A DNA stretch of 64,000 nucleotides, taken from positions 1 through 64,000 of the forward strand of contig LAKY01000051.1 in NCBI GenBank assembly GCA_000987045.1, in the 5' to 3' direction. This stretch comes from Clostridiales bacterium PH28_bin88 (GTDB lineage: Bacteria; Bacillota; PH28-bin88). Shown in pieces: positions 26,123 to 34,255 of the stretch. The first letter of the stretch is position 1. The number at the start of each line of letters is the position of its first letter. The notes below the pieces were generated by a model that was not told the origin of the DNA, searched no databases, and worked only from the letters and a program-made list of their open reading frames with translations. The translations under genes were made by a program, and so were the position numbers.

Positions 26123-26150
26123 CCAAGGCGGTGTTTAATCACCGCCTTGG
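26123..26150 (-). repeat. Intercistronic stem-loop between symporter and permease genes
   Basis: A perfect eleven-base inverted repeat (CCAAGGCGGTG, loop TTTAAT, CACCGCCTTGG), extended imperfectly to TTGAG/CTCAA outside. No T tract follows on the minus strand. Together with the hairpin at 24718-24753 it brackets the permease gene. Confidence 0.65.
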
Positions 26151-26177
26151 TCTCAACCTTTTTACTCCAGCCTTGTG

Positions 26178-27659
26178 TTAAATTGCGTTATGCTGTTTTA
26201 GCGATTGATCCAGGTAACCGATGAACTCCTCCGCTCTTTGAGTTGGCGGTTGAGTGACCAGGCTGACTCCCACAAACAGGATGATCGAGACGATAAACGC
26301 CCAAACACCGGGCCACCAGCCCAACGGTTTTAGATTGGTGTACTGCAGGTAAAGGCTAAGGCCGCCCGCGATCAGGGTACTGGCTATCGCCCCTGCCGAG
26401 GTTCCCTTCTTCCAGAAGAAAGCACCGAAGATCGCCGGTACCATCACCAAAAGCCCGGCGGATGCAGCGGTCGACAGAACCGCAATCAGGCCCAGCTTTA
26501 AGCGGGCAAACAGGAACGCAGCGATGGCAATGATGGGGATAAAGGCCTTACTGACCATCAACTGAGAATCTTCCGAGGCATTGGGGACCAGGTTTTTATA
26601 AATATCCCGCGATACCATGGAGGACAGGGTCAAGAAGATGGAGTCAACTGTCGAAATGGCCGCCGCCGCAATCCCTACCATCACAATCAGAGCCAGCAGC
26701 TTGGGAACGATGGGTAAGGCAAGCAGGGACGGGGTTGCCAGGTCGGCCTTGGGGAGGTTCGGTACCAGTACCTTGGCCGAAAAGCCCCACAGTACCGAGA
26801 CCAGAGTGTAAATCAGGCCAAAGATGAGGAACCCGATCACCATGGTGCGCATGTGCTTGAGAGACTTGGGCGTGTACAGGCGCTGGCTCACCTGGGGATT
26901 CGAAATACAGAAGAAGAACCAGGGCAGGCTCAACCCCAGGAAGGTTGAAAACTTAAAAAAGCCTTTATCAGGGGTAACTACCAATGAGGCTGCATAGTCC
27001 TTTTGCACGGCAGCGAATAACCCGCCAAAGCCACCTAACCCTTTATAAACTACTACCAGCAGCACTGTTACGGCAGCAACCATCATCATTAACGCCTGCA
27101 GGGAATCAGTCCAGGCCACTGAACGCAAGCCTGCGATCCACGCCCAGAAGATTGCCAGCAAGGTGGCGATAATCAATCCGGTCATGAACGTGATGGCTCC
27201 TCCGGAAAGACCCTCCATTAGATAGCCGATACCCATCAGCTGGACGGCACTGTAAGGAATAAGGAATATGCAGGAAGCCAGAGCAGTTAATAGAGCCACT
27301 CCCTTGCTGTCGTAGCGGTGCCCCAAAAGTTCTGTCGGAGTAACATAATCATATTTTTTACCGGCTAACCAGAACCTGGGGCCAAAGTAAGCAACCAGTA
27401 CCAGGCCGCAAAGGTAAATAAGCTCAAAACCCAGGGCGCCCACGCCGCCGGAGTAAGTGAGGCCGGCCAATCCCACCATCATGAAGGCGCTGTAAGTGGT
27501 GGCGCTGTAGGTCAGGGCAGATACAAAGCCGCCCATGGTACGATTACCCAGGAAGTACTCGGTCATCCCTTTGCCCATGCCTTGCTTGGACATGTAAGCG
27601 ACCACCGTACCGATGACAATGTAGATGGCCATGGCGGCATAAACAGCACTCGCGCTCAA
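26178..27659 (-). CDS. Sodium:solute symporter (SSS family)
   Basis: A 493-residue protein with about thirteen membrane helices of the SSS (PanF/PutP) family: YFLGNRTMGGFVSALTYSATTYSAFMMVG near residue 35 supplies the first sodium site, followed by PTELLGHRY, SNPQVSQRLY near 265 and AAAAISTVDSIFLTLSSMVSRDIY near 345. It should import a carboxylate or similar solute with sodium; a pyridine carboxylate is a fair guess from context. The TTG start follows GGAGGG. The one-base gap to the upstream small membrane protein indicates they work together. Confidence 0.88.
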   Translation of the reverse strand: MSASAVYAAMAIYIVIGTVVAYMSKQGMGKGMTEYFLGNRTMGGFVSALTYSATTYSAFMMVGLAGLTYSGGVGALGFELIYLCGLVLVAYFGPRFWLAGKKYDYVTPTELLGHRYDSKGVALLTALASCIFLIPYSAVQLMGIGYLMEGLSGGAITFMTGLIIATLLAIFWAWIAGLRSVAWTDSLQALMMMVAAVTVLLVVVYKGLGGFGGLFAAVQKDYAASLVVTPDKGFFKFSTFLGLSLPWFFFCISNPQVSQRLYTPKSLKHMRTMVIGFLIFGLIYTLVSVLWGFSAKVLVPNLPKADLATPSLLALPIVPKLLALIVMVGIAAAAISTVDSIFLTLSSMVSRDIYKNLVPNASEDSQLMVSKAFIPIIAIAAFLFARLKLGLIAVLSTAASAGLLVMVPAIFGAFFWKKGTSAGAIASTLIAGGLSLYLQYTNLKPLGWWPGVWAFIVSIILFVGVSLVTQPPTQRAEEFIGYLDQSLKQHNAI

Positions 27660-27660
27660 C

Positions 27661-27894
27661 TTAATCCCTCCAATTCCCGGTAATCACTACCATGCAGGCG
27701 ATAGATACAACGGCAAACAGGGTCCAGAACAGGAATGCCCCGGAAAACTTCTGGACGCCGGACAGTACTGTGTATGGCACCACGTATGCTAGTAAAAGAA
27801 GGACTGCGAATACCCAGGCCCATGTCCGCCTGGCGGCACTCAAGTTGTCTTTGGGAGCCGGCGCCGGCCCGCTTGTCTTCGGACTAGATTCCAC
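27661..27894 (-). CDS. Small membrane protein, DUF997/YhdT-like symporter partner
   Basis: A 77-residue protein with two hydrophobic helices (AWVFAVLLLLAYVVPYTVL and FLFWTLFAVVSIACMVVIT) and a proline-rich N-terminal tail. YhdT-type proteins of this size are encoded just before PanF-like SSS symporters and probably form a small subunit. Here it is one base from the SSS gene. GTG start behind GGGAGG. Confidence 0.7.
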   Translation of the reverse strand: MESSPKTSGPAPAPKDNLSAARRTWAWVFAVLLLLAYVVPYTVLSGVQKFSGAFLFWTLFAVVSIACMVVITGNWRD

Positions 27895-27989
27895 TTGCGT
27901 TTTTCCTCCCTTCTGTTAATAGAGAAATTTCCAATCAAGTCTGCTATCTCAAAGGCATCACCTCCTCAAAAAGTCTTTTCATCCCTGGA

Positions 27990-28967
27990 TTATTTGTTGT
28001 TCAAAGCTGCCAGGATCTTCTCAGGTGTAATGGGTAGACTGAAAATTCTGACGCCCACCGCGTCGTAGACTGCATTGGCGATAGCTGCCGCCGTCGGAAT
28101 GAGCGCCGGCTCACCAACACCTTTAGCGCCAAAAGGCCCCGATTCTTCCAGGTCCTCAACGATTATCGCGTGAATACCCGGCATATCCAACATCGTCGGT
28201 ATCAGGTACTCGGACAGCCTTGGGTTCTTGATTTCCCCCTCCTGAACCGTAACCTCTTCCATCAGGGCATAGCCCACACCCATGGCGCAACCGCCCTGGA
28301 TTTGACCGGTAACATTTTGCGGGTTGATAGCCTTGCCCACATCGTGGGCCGCAACAATATTCAGGACCTGCACCTTGCCGGTCTCAGTGTCCACCTCCAC
28401 TTCAGCCACCTGGGTCGCGAAGGCGTACGTGGCATAGGGAATTCCGCTCCCTGTATCGGGGTCAAGTTTTGTTGTGTTGGGATTAAACCAGCCGCTGCCC
28501 AGAGTCAACCTGCCCTCAGCGCGACAGGACGACACCAGGTCTTTCACCGTATATTTTGTTATCTTCCCGTTATGCCAGACCTTCCCTCCCGCCAGTGCCA
28601 GTTTCTCCTTCGGGGATTTTAAAAGGGAAGACGCTTCTTCCAGTAACTCCTCTTTTGCCTCCCGCGCCGCCAGTCGTACCGCGTTACCCGAAATGTACGT
28701 TTGCCTGGAGGCTGAGGTTGCTCCCGCGTCAGGGCTAATCCCGGTATCCCCCGACAGAACGAGCACATCTTCATAGTTTACTCCAATCTCCTCTGCGGCG
28801 ATCTGGGCCAAGACCGTATCAGAACCCTGGCCGATATCCGCACAACCCGTTAATACCAGTACCGTCCCGTCATCCAGGAGGTCGACAAATGCTCCCGAGG
28901 GATTGGGCAAGCCCGTGTTGCCAATGCCGTAACACATGCTGCCCACACCGATGCCGCGTTTTTTCAA
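27990..28967 (-). CDS. ndhM: Nicotinate dehydrogenase, medium molybdopterin subunit
   Basis: The C-terminal half of a xanthine-dehydrogenase-type molybdenum subunit as a separate 325-residue protein. It carries the pterin-contacting GCADIGQGSDTVLAQIAAEEIG near residue 40, the SASRQTYISGNAV stretch and, near the end, GVGEPALIP whose glutamate is the conserved catalytic base. In E. barkeri nicotinate dehydrogenase the same split yields NdhL and NdhM, and the sizes match. The TTG start overlaps the ndhL stop (TTGA), so the halves are made in equal amounts. The E. barkeri enzyme also has a labile, non-selenocysteine selenium at molybdenum; this cannot be read from the sequence. Confidence 0.85.
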   Translation of the reverse strand: MKKRGIGVGSMCYGIGNTGLPNPSGAFVDLLDDGTVLVLTGCADIGQGSDTVLAQIAAEEIGVNYEDVLVLSGDTGISPDAGATSASRQTYISGNAVRLAAREAKEELLEEASSLLKSPKEKLALAGGKVWHNGKITKYTVKDLVSSCRAEGRLTLGSGWFNPNTTKLDPDTGSGIPYATYAFATQVAEVEVDTETGKVQVLNIVAAHDVGKAINPQNVTGQIQGGCAMGVGYALMEEVTVQEGEIKNPRLSEYLIPTMLDMPGIHAIIVEDLEESGPFGAKGVGEPALIPTAAAIANAVYDAVGVRIFSLPITPEKILAALNNK

Positions 28968-30253
28968 CTGCCTTCCCCTCCCTTAAGGGGTAATACCGAT
29001 GCCGCCTTTTCCATCGCCTTGTCAAGGGTTTCCACTATTCCAACACTTCCATGCAACAGCTGGCCCGTAGCGGTACGGGATCCTACCCGCAACGCGTTCT
29101 TTAGGCGTATCTCGAACGGGCTCATACCCAGTTTCTCCGCCAGCTGGTCCATCTGGGACTCGTGGGCAAAAGCCATCTGCGGAACCCCGAACCCCCGCAT
29201 GGCCCCGCACTTTGGATTGTTCGTGTAAACACAGTAAGCGTCCACACTGACGGTTGGCACTTCGTAGGGACCGGTTGCATGGACAGCCGCCCTCTTCAGC
29301 ACCCCAGGCCCATAGGAGGCATAGGCGCCTGTGTCGCCAATCACCTGCACCTTAACCGCTTGCAACCGCCCGTCCCTGGAAGCCCCTGAAATATAAGATA
29401 TTACGTAAGGATGCCGCTTGGGAGAAGCCGTGAAGGATTCCTCCCTGCTGTACACCAGCCTCACCGGTCTCTTTGTTTTCCATGCCAGGAGAGCCAAGTG
29501 GCACTGGGTGGATATGTCCAGCTTCCCCCCAAAACCCCCGCCTGTAGTGGTTTGAATGATGCGGACCTTGTTTTGAGGAATGCCCAGGTTCATTGCCACG
29601 TCGCGGCGGTCATAGTGAGGATTTTGGGTTGATACCTTGACGACAACTACATCTCCTTCCATATAAGCGATCCCGGCTTCCGGTTCGATGTAACAGTGCT
29701 CAACCATCTGAGTGGTGTACTTATTGGCGATCACTATGTCACAGGATTCCAGTGCGCGGGCGGCGTCCCCTTTTCTGATTTTGGCCACGGTTAAAACATT
29801 GCTTTCCCCGTGAACTTTAGGAGAAGTCTCCAGCATAGCTTCTTCGGCAGAATATACCGCCGGCAGTTCCTGGTAGTCGACCTCCACCAGTTTCAAAGCT
29901 TTCAGGACAGCTTCCTCGGATTCGGCGGCAACCAGGGCCAGGGCATCCCCCCGCTGCCGCACTTTTTCCGATACCAGTACCGGTTCATCCTTGAGAATAA
30001 TCCCGAAGGCATTGGCTCCGGGGATATCCTTGTGAGTTAGGATCGCGACCACCCCGGGCAACGCCCGGGCTTTGGTGACGTCAATGTTTCGGACCAGCGC
30101 GTGGGCCAACGGACTGCGCAGCACCTTGGCATGCAGCATCCCCGGCATCCTGAGGTCAGCGGCAAACGCGCTCCGGCCCAGGACCTTTTCAAGGGCATCA
30201 CTCTTGATCACCGACCGTCCGACAACCGCCCTCTGTCCTTCCAAGTGTCTCAC
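28964..30253 (-). CDS. ndhL: Nicotinate dehydrogenase, large molybdopterin subunit
   Basis: The N-terminal half of a xanthine-dehydrogenase-type molybdenum subunit, 429 residues. Residues 1-110 form the a/b hammerhead domain (GRSAFAADLRMPGMLHAKVLRSPLAHA broadly), followed by the molybdopterin motifs TTGGGFGGK near 245 and GAMRGFGVPQ near 360. The protein ends where normal family members continue, and the rest is encoded by ndhM. The same split was described for E. barkeri nicotinate dehydrogenase. The hydroxylation puts oxygen at C6 of nicotinate. The GTG start is two bases after the ndhS stop. Confidence 0.86.
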   Translation of the reverse strand: MRHLEGQRAVVGRSVIKSDALEKVLGRSAFAADLRMPGMLHAKVLRSPLAHALVRNIDVTKARALPGVVAILTHKDIPGANAFGIILKDEPVLVSEKVRQRGDALALVAAESEEAVLKALKLVEVDYQELPAVYSAEEAMLETSPKVHGESNVLTVAKIRKGDAARALESCDIVIANKYTTQMVEHCYIEPEAGIAYMEGDVVVVKVSTQNPHYDRRDVAMNLGIPQNKVRIIQTTTGGGFGGKLDISTQCHLALLAWKTKRPVRLVYSREESFTASPKRHPYVISYISGASRDGRLQAVKVQVIGDTGAYASYGPGVLKRAAVHATGPYEVPTVSVDAYCVYTNNPKCGAMRGFGVPQMAFAHESQMDQLAEKLGMSPFEIRLKNALRVGSRTATGQLLHGSVGIVETLDKAMEKAASVLPLKGGEGS

Positions 30254-30255
30254 CT

Positions 30256-30753
30256 CTAATAGACTTTCTTCGGCAAGCCTGAGCCAGCCAATTTCTTTGC
30301 GGCATCTTCAACAGCGTCCAGAATTTTAACGTAGCCGGTACACCGGCAGAGATTGCCCGACAGGCCAACGGCGATTTCCTTTCTGCTCGGGTTTGGGTTT
30401 TTATCCAGTAGGGCCTTAGCAGCCAGTACCATACCCGGAGTACAGTAACCGCACTGCACAGCACCGTGCTCCAAAAAGGACCGCTGAATCGGGTGAATCC
30501 CCGTATCGTCGCCGATCCCTTCGATGGTAGTGATCTCTTTTCCGTGAGCCTGTGGCGCAAACAGCAGGCATGAATTAACAATCTCGCCATCCATAATCAC
30601 CGTACAGGCTCCACACTCGCCTTCCCCGCATCCTTCTTTGGTACCGGTAAGCCCCAACACGTCTCTGAGCAGGTCGATCAGCCTCAACGCGGGTGGTATT
30701 TCTACCTTGACATGTTTCCCGTTAACCTTTGCCTGGAATAGAAAACCACTCAT
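30256..30753 (-). CDS. ndhS: Nicotinate dehydrogenase, [2Fe-2S] subunit
   Basis: A 165-residue small subunit of the xanthine dehydrogenase family. The plant-type ferredoxin site is CGEGECGACTVIMDGEIVNSC (broken at residue 60), the second [2Fe-2S] site uses CGYCTPGM and CRCTGY. It passes electrons from the molybdenum site to the FAD subunit. The start overlaps the end of ndhF by four bases. The gene order F-S-L-M is that of E. barkeri. Confidence 0.9.
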   Translation of the reverse strand: MSGFLFQAKVNGKHVKVEIPPALRLIDLLRDVLGLTGTKEGCGEGECGACTVIMDGEIVNSCLLFAPQAHGKEITTIEGIGDDTGIHPIQRSFLEHGAVQCGYCTPGMVLAAKALLDKNPNPSRKEIAVGLSGNLCRCTGYVKILDAVEDAAKKLAGSGLPKKVY

Positions 30754-31631
30754 CCCTCACGCCCCGCTTTCGCTCCTTCTTCAGCCAAAAAGACCCGTTC
30801 CAGGGCCTGGCGCATTACCCCCCGGACAGCCTCACGCTTGTATGGGGCGGAAGCCCTGGAGCCCAACTTTGCCGCCACCTCTCGAGACGCCGCGTCAAAA
30901 ATGTCTCCCGTCATCCCGCCGGTCAGGCTCTTACCTATCAATGTACTTTCAACCAGAGCACTTCGGAAAGGGTTGGGCGCTACCGCACCCAAAGCCACCC
31001 GCGCCTCCCGGATCATCTTCTCCTCGTCAACCTTTATCGCGACCGCCATGCTGATCCTGGAGATTGCCAGGGCGTTCCGTCTCCCCAACTTCGCGAAGCC
31101 GGACCTCTGCCCGGGTATTTTCATAAATGAAACCTCCAGGATCAGTTCATCGGGGGCAAGTGCGGTCCGGTTAATGCCCTTTAGCAAGTCAGCCACTTTT
31201 AAACGGCGTTGACCCCGCACGCTCGCGACCAAAACCTCCGCATCCATAGCCACCAGAGGGGGTATTGTATCCGCAGCCGGGGAGGCATTGGCAACATTAC
31301 CGCCGATTGTACCTTGGTTACGTATCTGCGGTGAACCTACTGCCGCTGCCGCCTCCGCCAGAGCCCTGTAATGCTTGATAATAATTTCCGAGCTTTGGAG
31401 CCGGCTGAAGGTTACCAGGCTACCGATGACCACTCTCGTTTCATCTTCTCGAATGGTGCGCAGCTGGTGCAACGCACCAATATCCACTAGATCTAAAGGG
31501 TCGTTCTCATTTTTCAGACCCAGCATCAGGTCGGTTCCACCTGCCAGCACCCTGGGAGCCTGTCTTTGGGCCATCGCGGAAAGCGCTTCTTCAATGGTTC
31601 CCGGTTGAAAATAATTTCTAACCTTTAACAT
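30750..31631 (-). CDS. ndhF: Nicotinate dehydrogenase, FAD subunit
   Basis: A 293-residue FAD-binding subunit (CoxM/XdhB type). The pyrophosphate loops RVLAGGTDLM near residue 30 and TIGGNVANASPAADTIPPL near 110 are intact, and the C-terminal CO-dehydrogenase-flavoprotein domain follows. The ATG at 31631 is chosen because the family begins there (MLKVRNYFQPGT) and the longer open frame runs through the sigma-54 promoter. It is the first gene of the catabolic operon and hands electrons to NADP in the E. barkeri enzyme. Confidence 0.88.
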   Translation of the reverse strand: MLKVRNYFQPGTIEEALSAMAQRQAPRVLAGGTDLMLGLKNENDPLDLVDIGALHQLRTIREDETRVVIGSLVTFSRLQSSEIIIKHYRALAEAAAAVGSPQIRNQGTIGGNVANASPAADTIPPLVAMDAEVLVASVRGQRRLKVADLLKGINRTALAPDELILEVSFMKIPGQRSGFAKLGRRNALAISRISMAVAIKVDEEKMIREARVALGAVAPNPFRSALVESTLIGKSLTGGMTGDIFDAASREVAAKLGSRASAPYKREAVRGVMRQALERVFLAEEGAKAGREG

Positions 31632-31713
31632 TGCCTCGCCCCACCCGTTCTGAAGTTTTTTCAATTCACATCTGCAACAGGGCTTCGTTCTTTGGTGGCG
31701 TACGTGATAGTAA

Positions 31714-31730
31714 TGCAAATAATGTGCCAA
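31714..31730 (-). promoter_or_regulatory. Sigma-54 (-24/-12) promoter of the catabolic operon
   Basis: Read on the minus strand: TTGGCACATTATTTGCA, an almost perfect fit to the sigma-54 consensus TGGCAC-N5-TTGCA with GG at -24 and GC at -12 correctly spaced. The predicted start lies near 31702, about 70 bases ahead of ndhF. A sigma-54 activator gene lies directly upstream. Confidence 0.85.
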
Positions 31731-31809
31731 GCCTTAAAAATGTTAAAAAAAGAGAGCTTCTAGACAGAAAAAACCGCCAACCGCCCTCTAGGTATTTAGC
31801 TCCGTTATG

Positions 31810-31946
31810 TTTCAATTGCGAAAGGTCAACCTATACGTAATAGTCCCAACAATAGCACTTAAGTTTCAATTCTGTAATATTCCCCATGCTTAGACGCGGT
31901 TTAAGCGGAAACTGCCCGGCCTACAAACATTTCAATGTTGCAATAT
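31810..31946. promoter_or_regulatory. Three-copy repeat, candidate upstream activator sites
   Basis: TTTCAATTGCGAAA (31810-31823), TTTCAATTCTGTAATATT (31864-31881) and TTTCAATGTTGCAATAT (31930-31946) are related and partly dyad-symmetric, at intervals of 54 and 66 bases. They lie 80 to 215 bases upstream of the -24 element, the usual place for enhancer sites of NtrC-type activators. Assignment to the adjacent activator is inferred from position. Confidence 0.55.
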
Positions 31947-31970
31947 GCTATTTCAGGTTTGCATGCCCAG

Positions 31971-33572
31971 CTACTTTCGATTATCTCCGAGGCCACATTC
32001 GCTCATTCTCCGCCATAAAGTAGTGGTGCTTACTCCCAGTAAAGCTGCCGCGTCTTTTCGGCTGTAATTGACTTTCTCCAATGTGCGCATGATGATGCTC
32101 TTTTCTGCCTCCTTTAACAACTGTTCCAGGGTGGCTCCCTGGCCGGCAGGCATACCATTCGTTTCCCCTTGGTGGCCGGTAAGGTAAGGCGGCAGGTGGT
32201 CCATGGTGATCACCTGTTCACCCAAGGTGACAATGTTCAGGGCGTATTCCAGGCAGTTTTGGAGTTCCCGCACATTGCCCGGCCACGGATAGCATTGAAG
32301 GAATTCCAGTGCTTTGGGGTGGATGTCCCTGACAAACTTCCCCAGGGTAGTGTTATACCTCAGGATAAAATACCTGGCCAGGACGGAAATATCACCTAAT
32401 CTTTCCCTTAAAGGAGGCACCTTGAGTTCAACCACATTCAGGCGGAAAAACAAGTCTTCCCGGAACTTGTTTTCCCGCACCAAACCCAGCAGGTTTTTGT
32501 TGGTAGAAGCTATTACCCTGACGTCCACCGGAATGGTTTTATTGCCGCCGATCCTGGTTACCTCTCTCTCCTGCAACACCCGCAAGAGGCGCGATTGGAG
32601 AAATATATCCATTTCGCTGATCTCGTCCAGGAAAACCGTCCCTTCGTGGGCCTGTTCAAACACCCCCGGGCTGCCTCCCCTGCGAGCGCCGGTAAAGGCT
32701 CCTTCTTCATAGCCAAAGATACAGCTTTCCACGAGGGAAGCGGGTAGTGCCCCGCAGTTCACGGCAACAAAGGGCCTGATCCTCCGTAAACCGGCGTTGT
32801 GGATGGCCTGGGCGAACAGTTCCTTACCAGTCCCCGTCTCCCCCGATATCAAGACGGATGAAATCCCATTGGCGATGTGAGCGGCTATTTTTTTGGTCTG
32901 CCTGATGATCTCGCTCTCGCCGACGATATCTTCAAAACTGTACCTGGCCGTTTGGTATTTTTTCAGTTCCTCCAGTATTTTCACCTTTTGAACGGCCGTG
33001 TTCTCGTTGCTGATTCCCACGCCGTAGTTTTCACTGATGGGAATCCGCACCGCTACTGCCCCGGGAACGGATAACGACTCGCCAACCCCTGGAACGCCGG
33101 ATTCCATCACTTCTCTGGCCGCCTCGCTGGTTTTACCCACCAAACTGTCATTGGGTGTTCCGTCGGCATTAACGCAAGCCAGGCGTTTCCCTTCCTTGTC
33201 AAACAATACCGCTTCCCCGCCTACAGCCCGGGCGATCAGCGGCAGGGCCTGCACTAGAGCGCTTTTTAACCGCATTTCCCGGCTTAACCGTTCTATGTTA
33301 CTGGCACATAGCACGTAATCCCCCACAGGGAGAGCCCAGGCTTCGGCTCCTTCCACGATCTGGGAGGGGCCCACCAATGCCTTTCCTTGTCTTGCCGCCT
33401 CCAGAGCGATATCGTAAATATTGTCGTCCAACTCGGGAACTACATTACCATTGGAATCCACCGTTTTTATCCTGCGCCCTTCCCGGTCGGTGACCGTGGC
33501 GTAACCGCCAGAAATTCTGGCCAGTAGCGGCAGAGCCGTAATCAGATAGTCTTTAAATTCACCGCTATCCAA
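31971..33572 (-). CDS. Sigma-54-dependent activator with duplicated sensor region
   Basis: About 533 residues. The central AAA+ domain has Walker A SGETGTGKE (residues 262-269 of the long frame), the sigma-54 loop GAFTGA (309-314), Walker B TVFLDEI and the arginine finger region; a Fis-type helix-turn-helix ends the protein (KDAAALLGVSTTTLWRRM). The N-terminus contains two copies of a roughly 96-residue unit: ALPLLARISGGYATVTDREG and ALPLIARAVGGEAVLFDKEG. This is probably the ligand sensor. The TTG at 33572 has AGGAGG eight bases upstream; the ATG further up has none. It should activate the adjacent ndhF promoter. Confidence 0.88.
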   Translation of the reverse strand: MDSGEFKDYLITALPLLARISGGYATVTDREGRRIKTVDSNGNVVPELDDNIYDIALEAARQGKALVGPSQIVEGAEAWALPVGDYVLCASNIERLSREMRLKSALVQALPLIARAVGGEAVLFDKEGKRLACVNADGTPNDSLVGKTSEAAREVMESGVPGVGESLSVPGAVAVRIPISENYGVGISNENTAVQKVKILEELKKYQTARYSFEDIVGESEIIRQTKKIAAHIANGISSVLISGETGTGKELFAQAIHNAGLRRIRPFVAVNCGALPASLVESCIFGYEEGAFTGARRGGSPGVFEQAHEGTVFLDEISEMDIFLQSRLLRVLQEREVTRIGGNKTIPVDVRVIASTNKNLLGLVRENKFREDLFFRLNVVELKVPPLRERLGDISVLARYFILRYNTTLGKFVRDIHPKALEFLQCYPWPGNVRELQNCLEYALNIVTLGEQVITMDHLPPYLTGHQGETNGMPAGQGATLEQLLKEAEKSIIMRTLEKVNYSRKDAAALLGVSTTTLWRRMSECGLGDNRK

Positions 33573-33958
33573 CCATTCACCCTCCTTTTCAGTGCTGCCT
33601 GAAAATAGTTTCGCTCTAAATAACATTCGCCCTGAACAAACATTAGTCCTTTGCGCCGGCTAAAGAAAACTTGGCTTGCGCTAAAGAAGACGTGTCCATT
33701 TATGGACTGTGGGCTTAGTCGCGTTGATGCCAATGGTGCAAGCCTTTGGCGCAGGGTGACCTCCTGAAGTATATCAAAAGGCACTTACCCCTTTTGAGGG
33801 AAGCGCCTTTGCTTTAACAGTGCTCCGGTGCACTAAACCTGTTGTGGACATTTATTATCAATCATGTTACCACAGACCGGTAACCGATACAATCATCTTT
33901 GCGGGAATTCCGCTGAAAAAAAGCCAGACGAGGAACAGGTCAAAAGGCATGCAAGCTC
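33573..33958. other. Intergenic region with one hairpin
   Basis: No convincing gene. An imperfect hairpin (AAAGGCACTTACCC at 33777-33790 with GGGAAGCGCCTTT at 33798-33810) lies here; it could end a minus-strand transcript from the chemoreceptor debris upstream. A promoter for the activator gene is expected here but none stands out. Confidence 0.4.
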
Positions 33959-34036
33959 TTAGATTATTTCGGCTACCTTTTCCAACTTTTCAGCCGAAGA
34001 AGCCATCTCCTGGACGGTATCACCGGTGCCAGTTTG
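33959..34036 (-). pseudogene. C-terminal remnant of a methyl-accepting chemotaxis protein
   Basis: The minus-strand frame ending at TAA 33959-33961 encodes GLVGQTGTGDTVQEMASSAE followed by KLEKVAEII, which looks like the last residues of a chemoreceptor signalling helix. No chemoreceptor sequence precedes it in frame, and the region upstream to 34255 has no recognisable gene. It is a gene fragment left by deletion. Confidence 0.45.
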
Positions 34037-34255
34037 ACCCACCAATCCAAAGAACCGGCATCAGGATTTGAACTTTGAGTCGCAGGAACTGGTTGGTTAT
34101 TTTCATCCCCGGTCACGGCAGAAGTTTCAACCTCTCTTTCATGCCACACAAGCATACTCCTCTACGTTGGATTTTAGCAATAAGTATTCTATATCCAAGA
34201 AATATTTCCCTTCTGCATCCGCCTAATAAGGATTTTTGAAAGGTATCCTCCAGAG

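Noticed and set aside
31632..31730. Upstream extension of ndhF
   Set aside because: It runs through the sigma-54 promoter and has no family similarity; the family N-terminus starts at 31631.
33973..34155. Sixty-codon minus-strand open frame beside the chemoreceptor remnant
   Set aside because: A GAGGAG site precedes it, but the product has no recognisable family and it overlaps the chemoreceptor remnant in a different frame.
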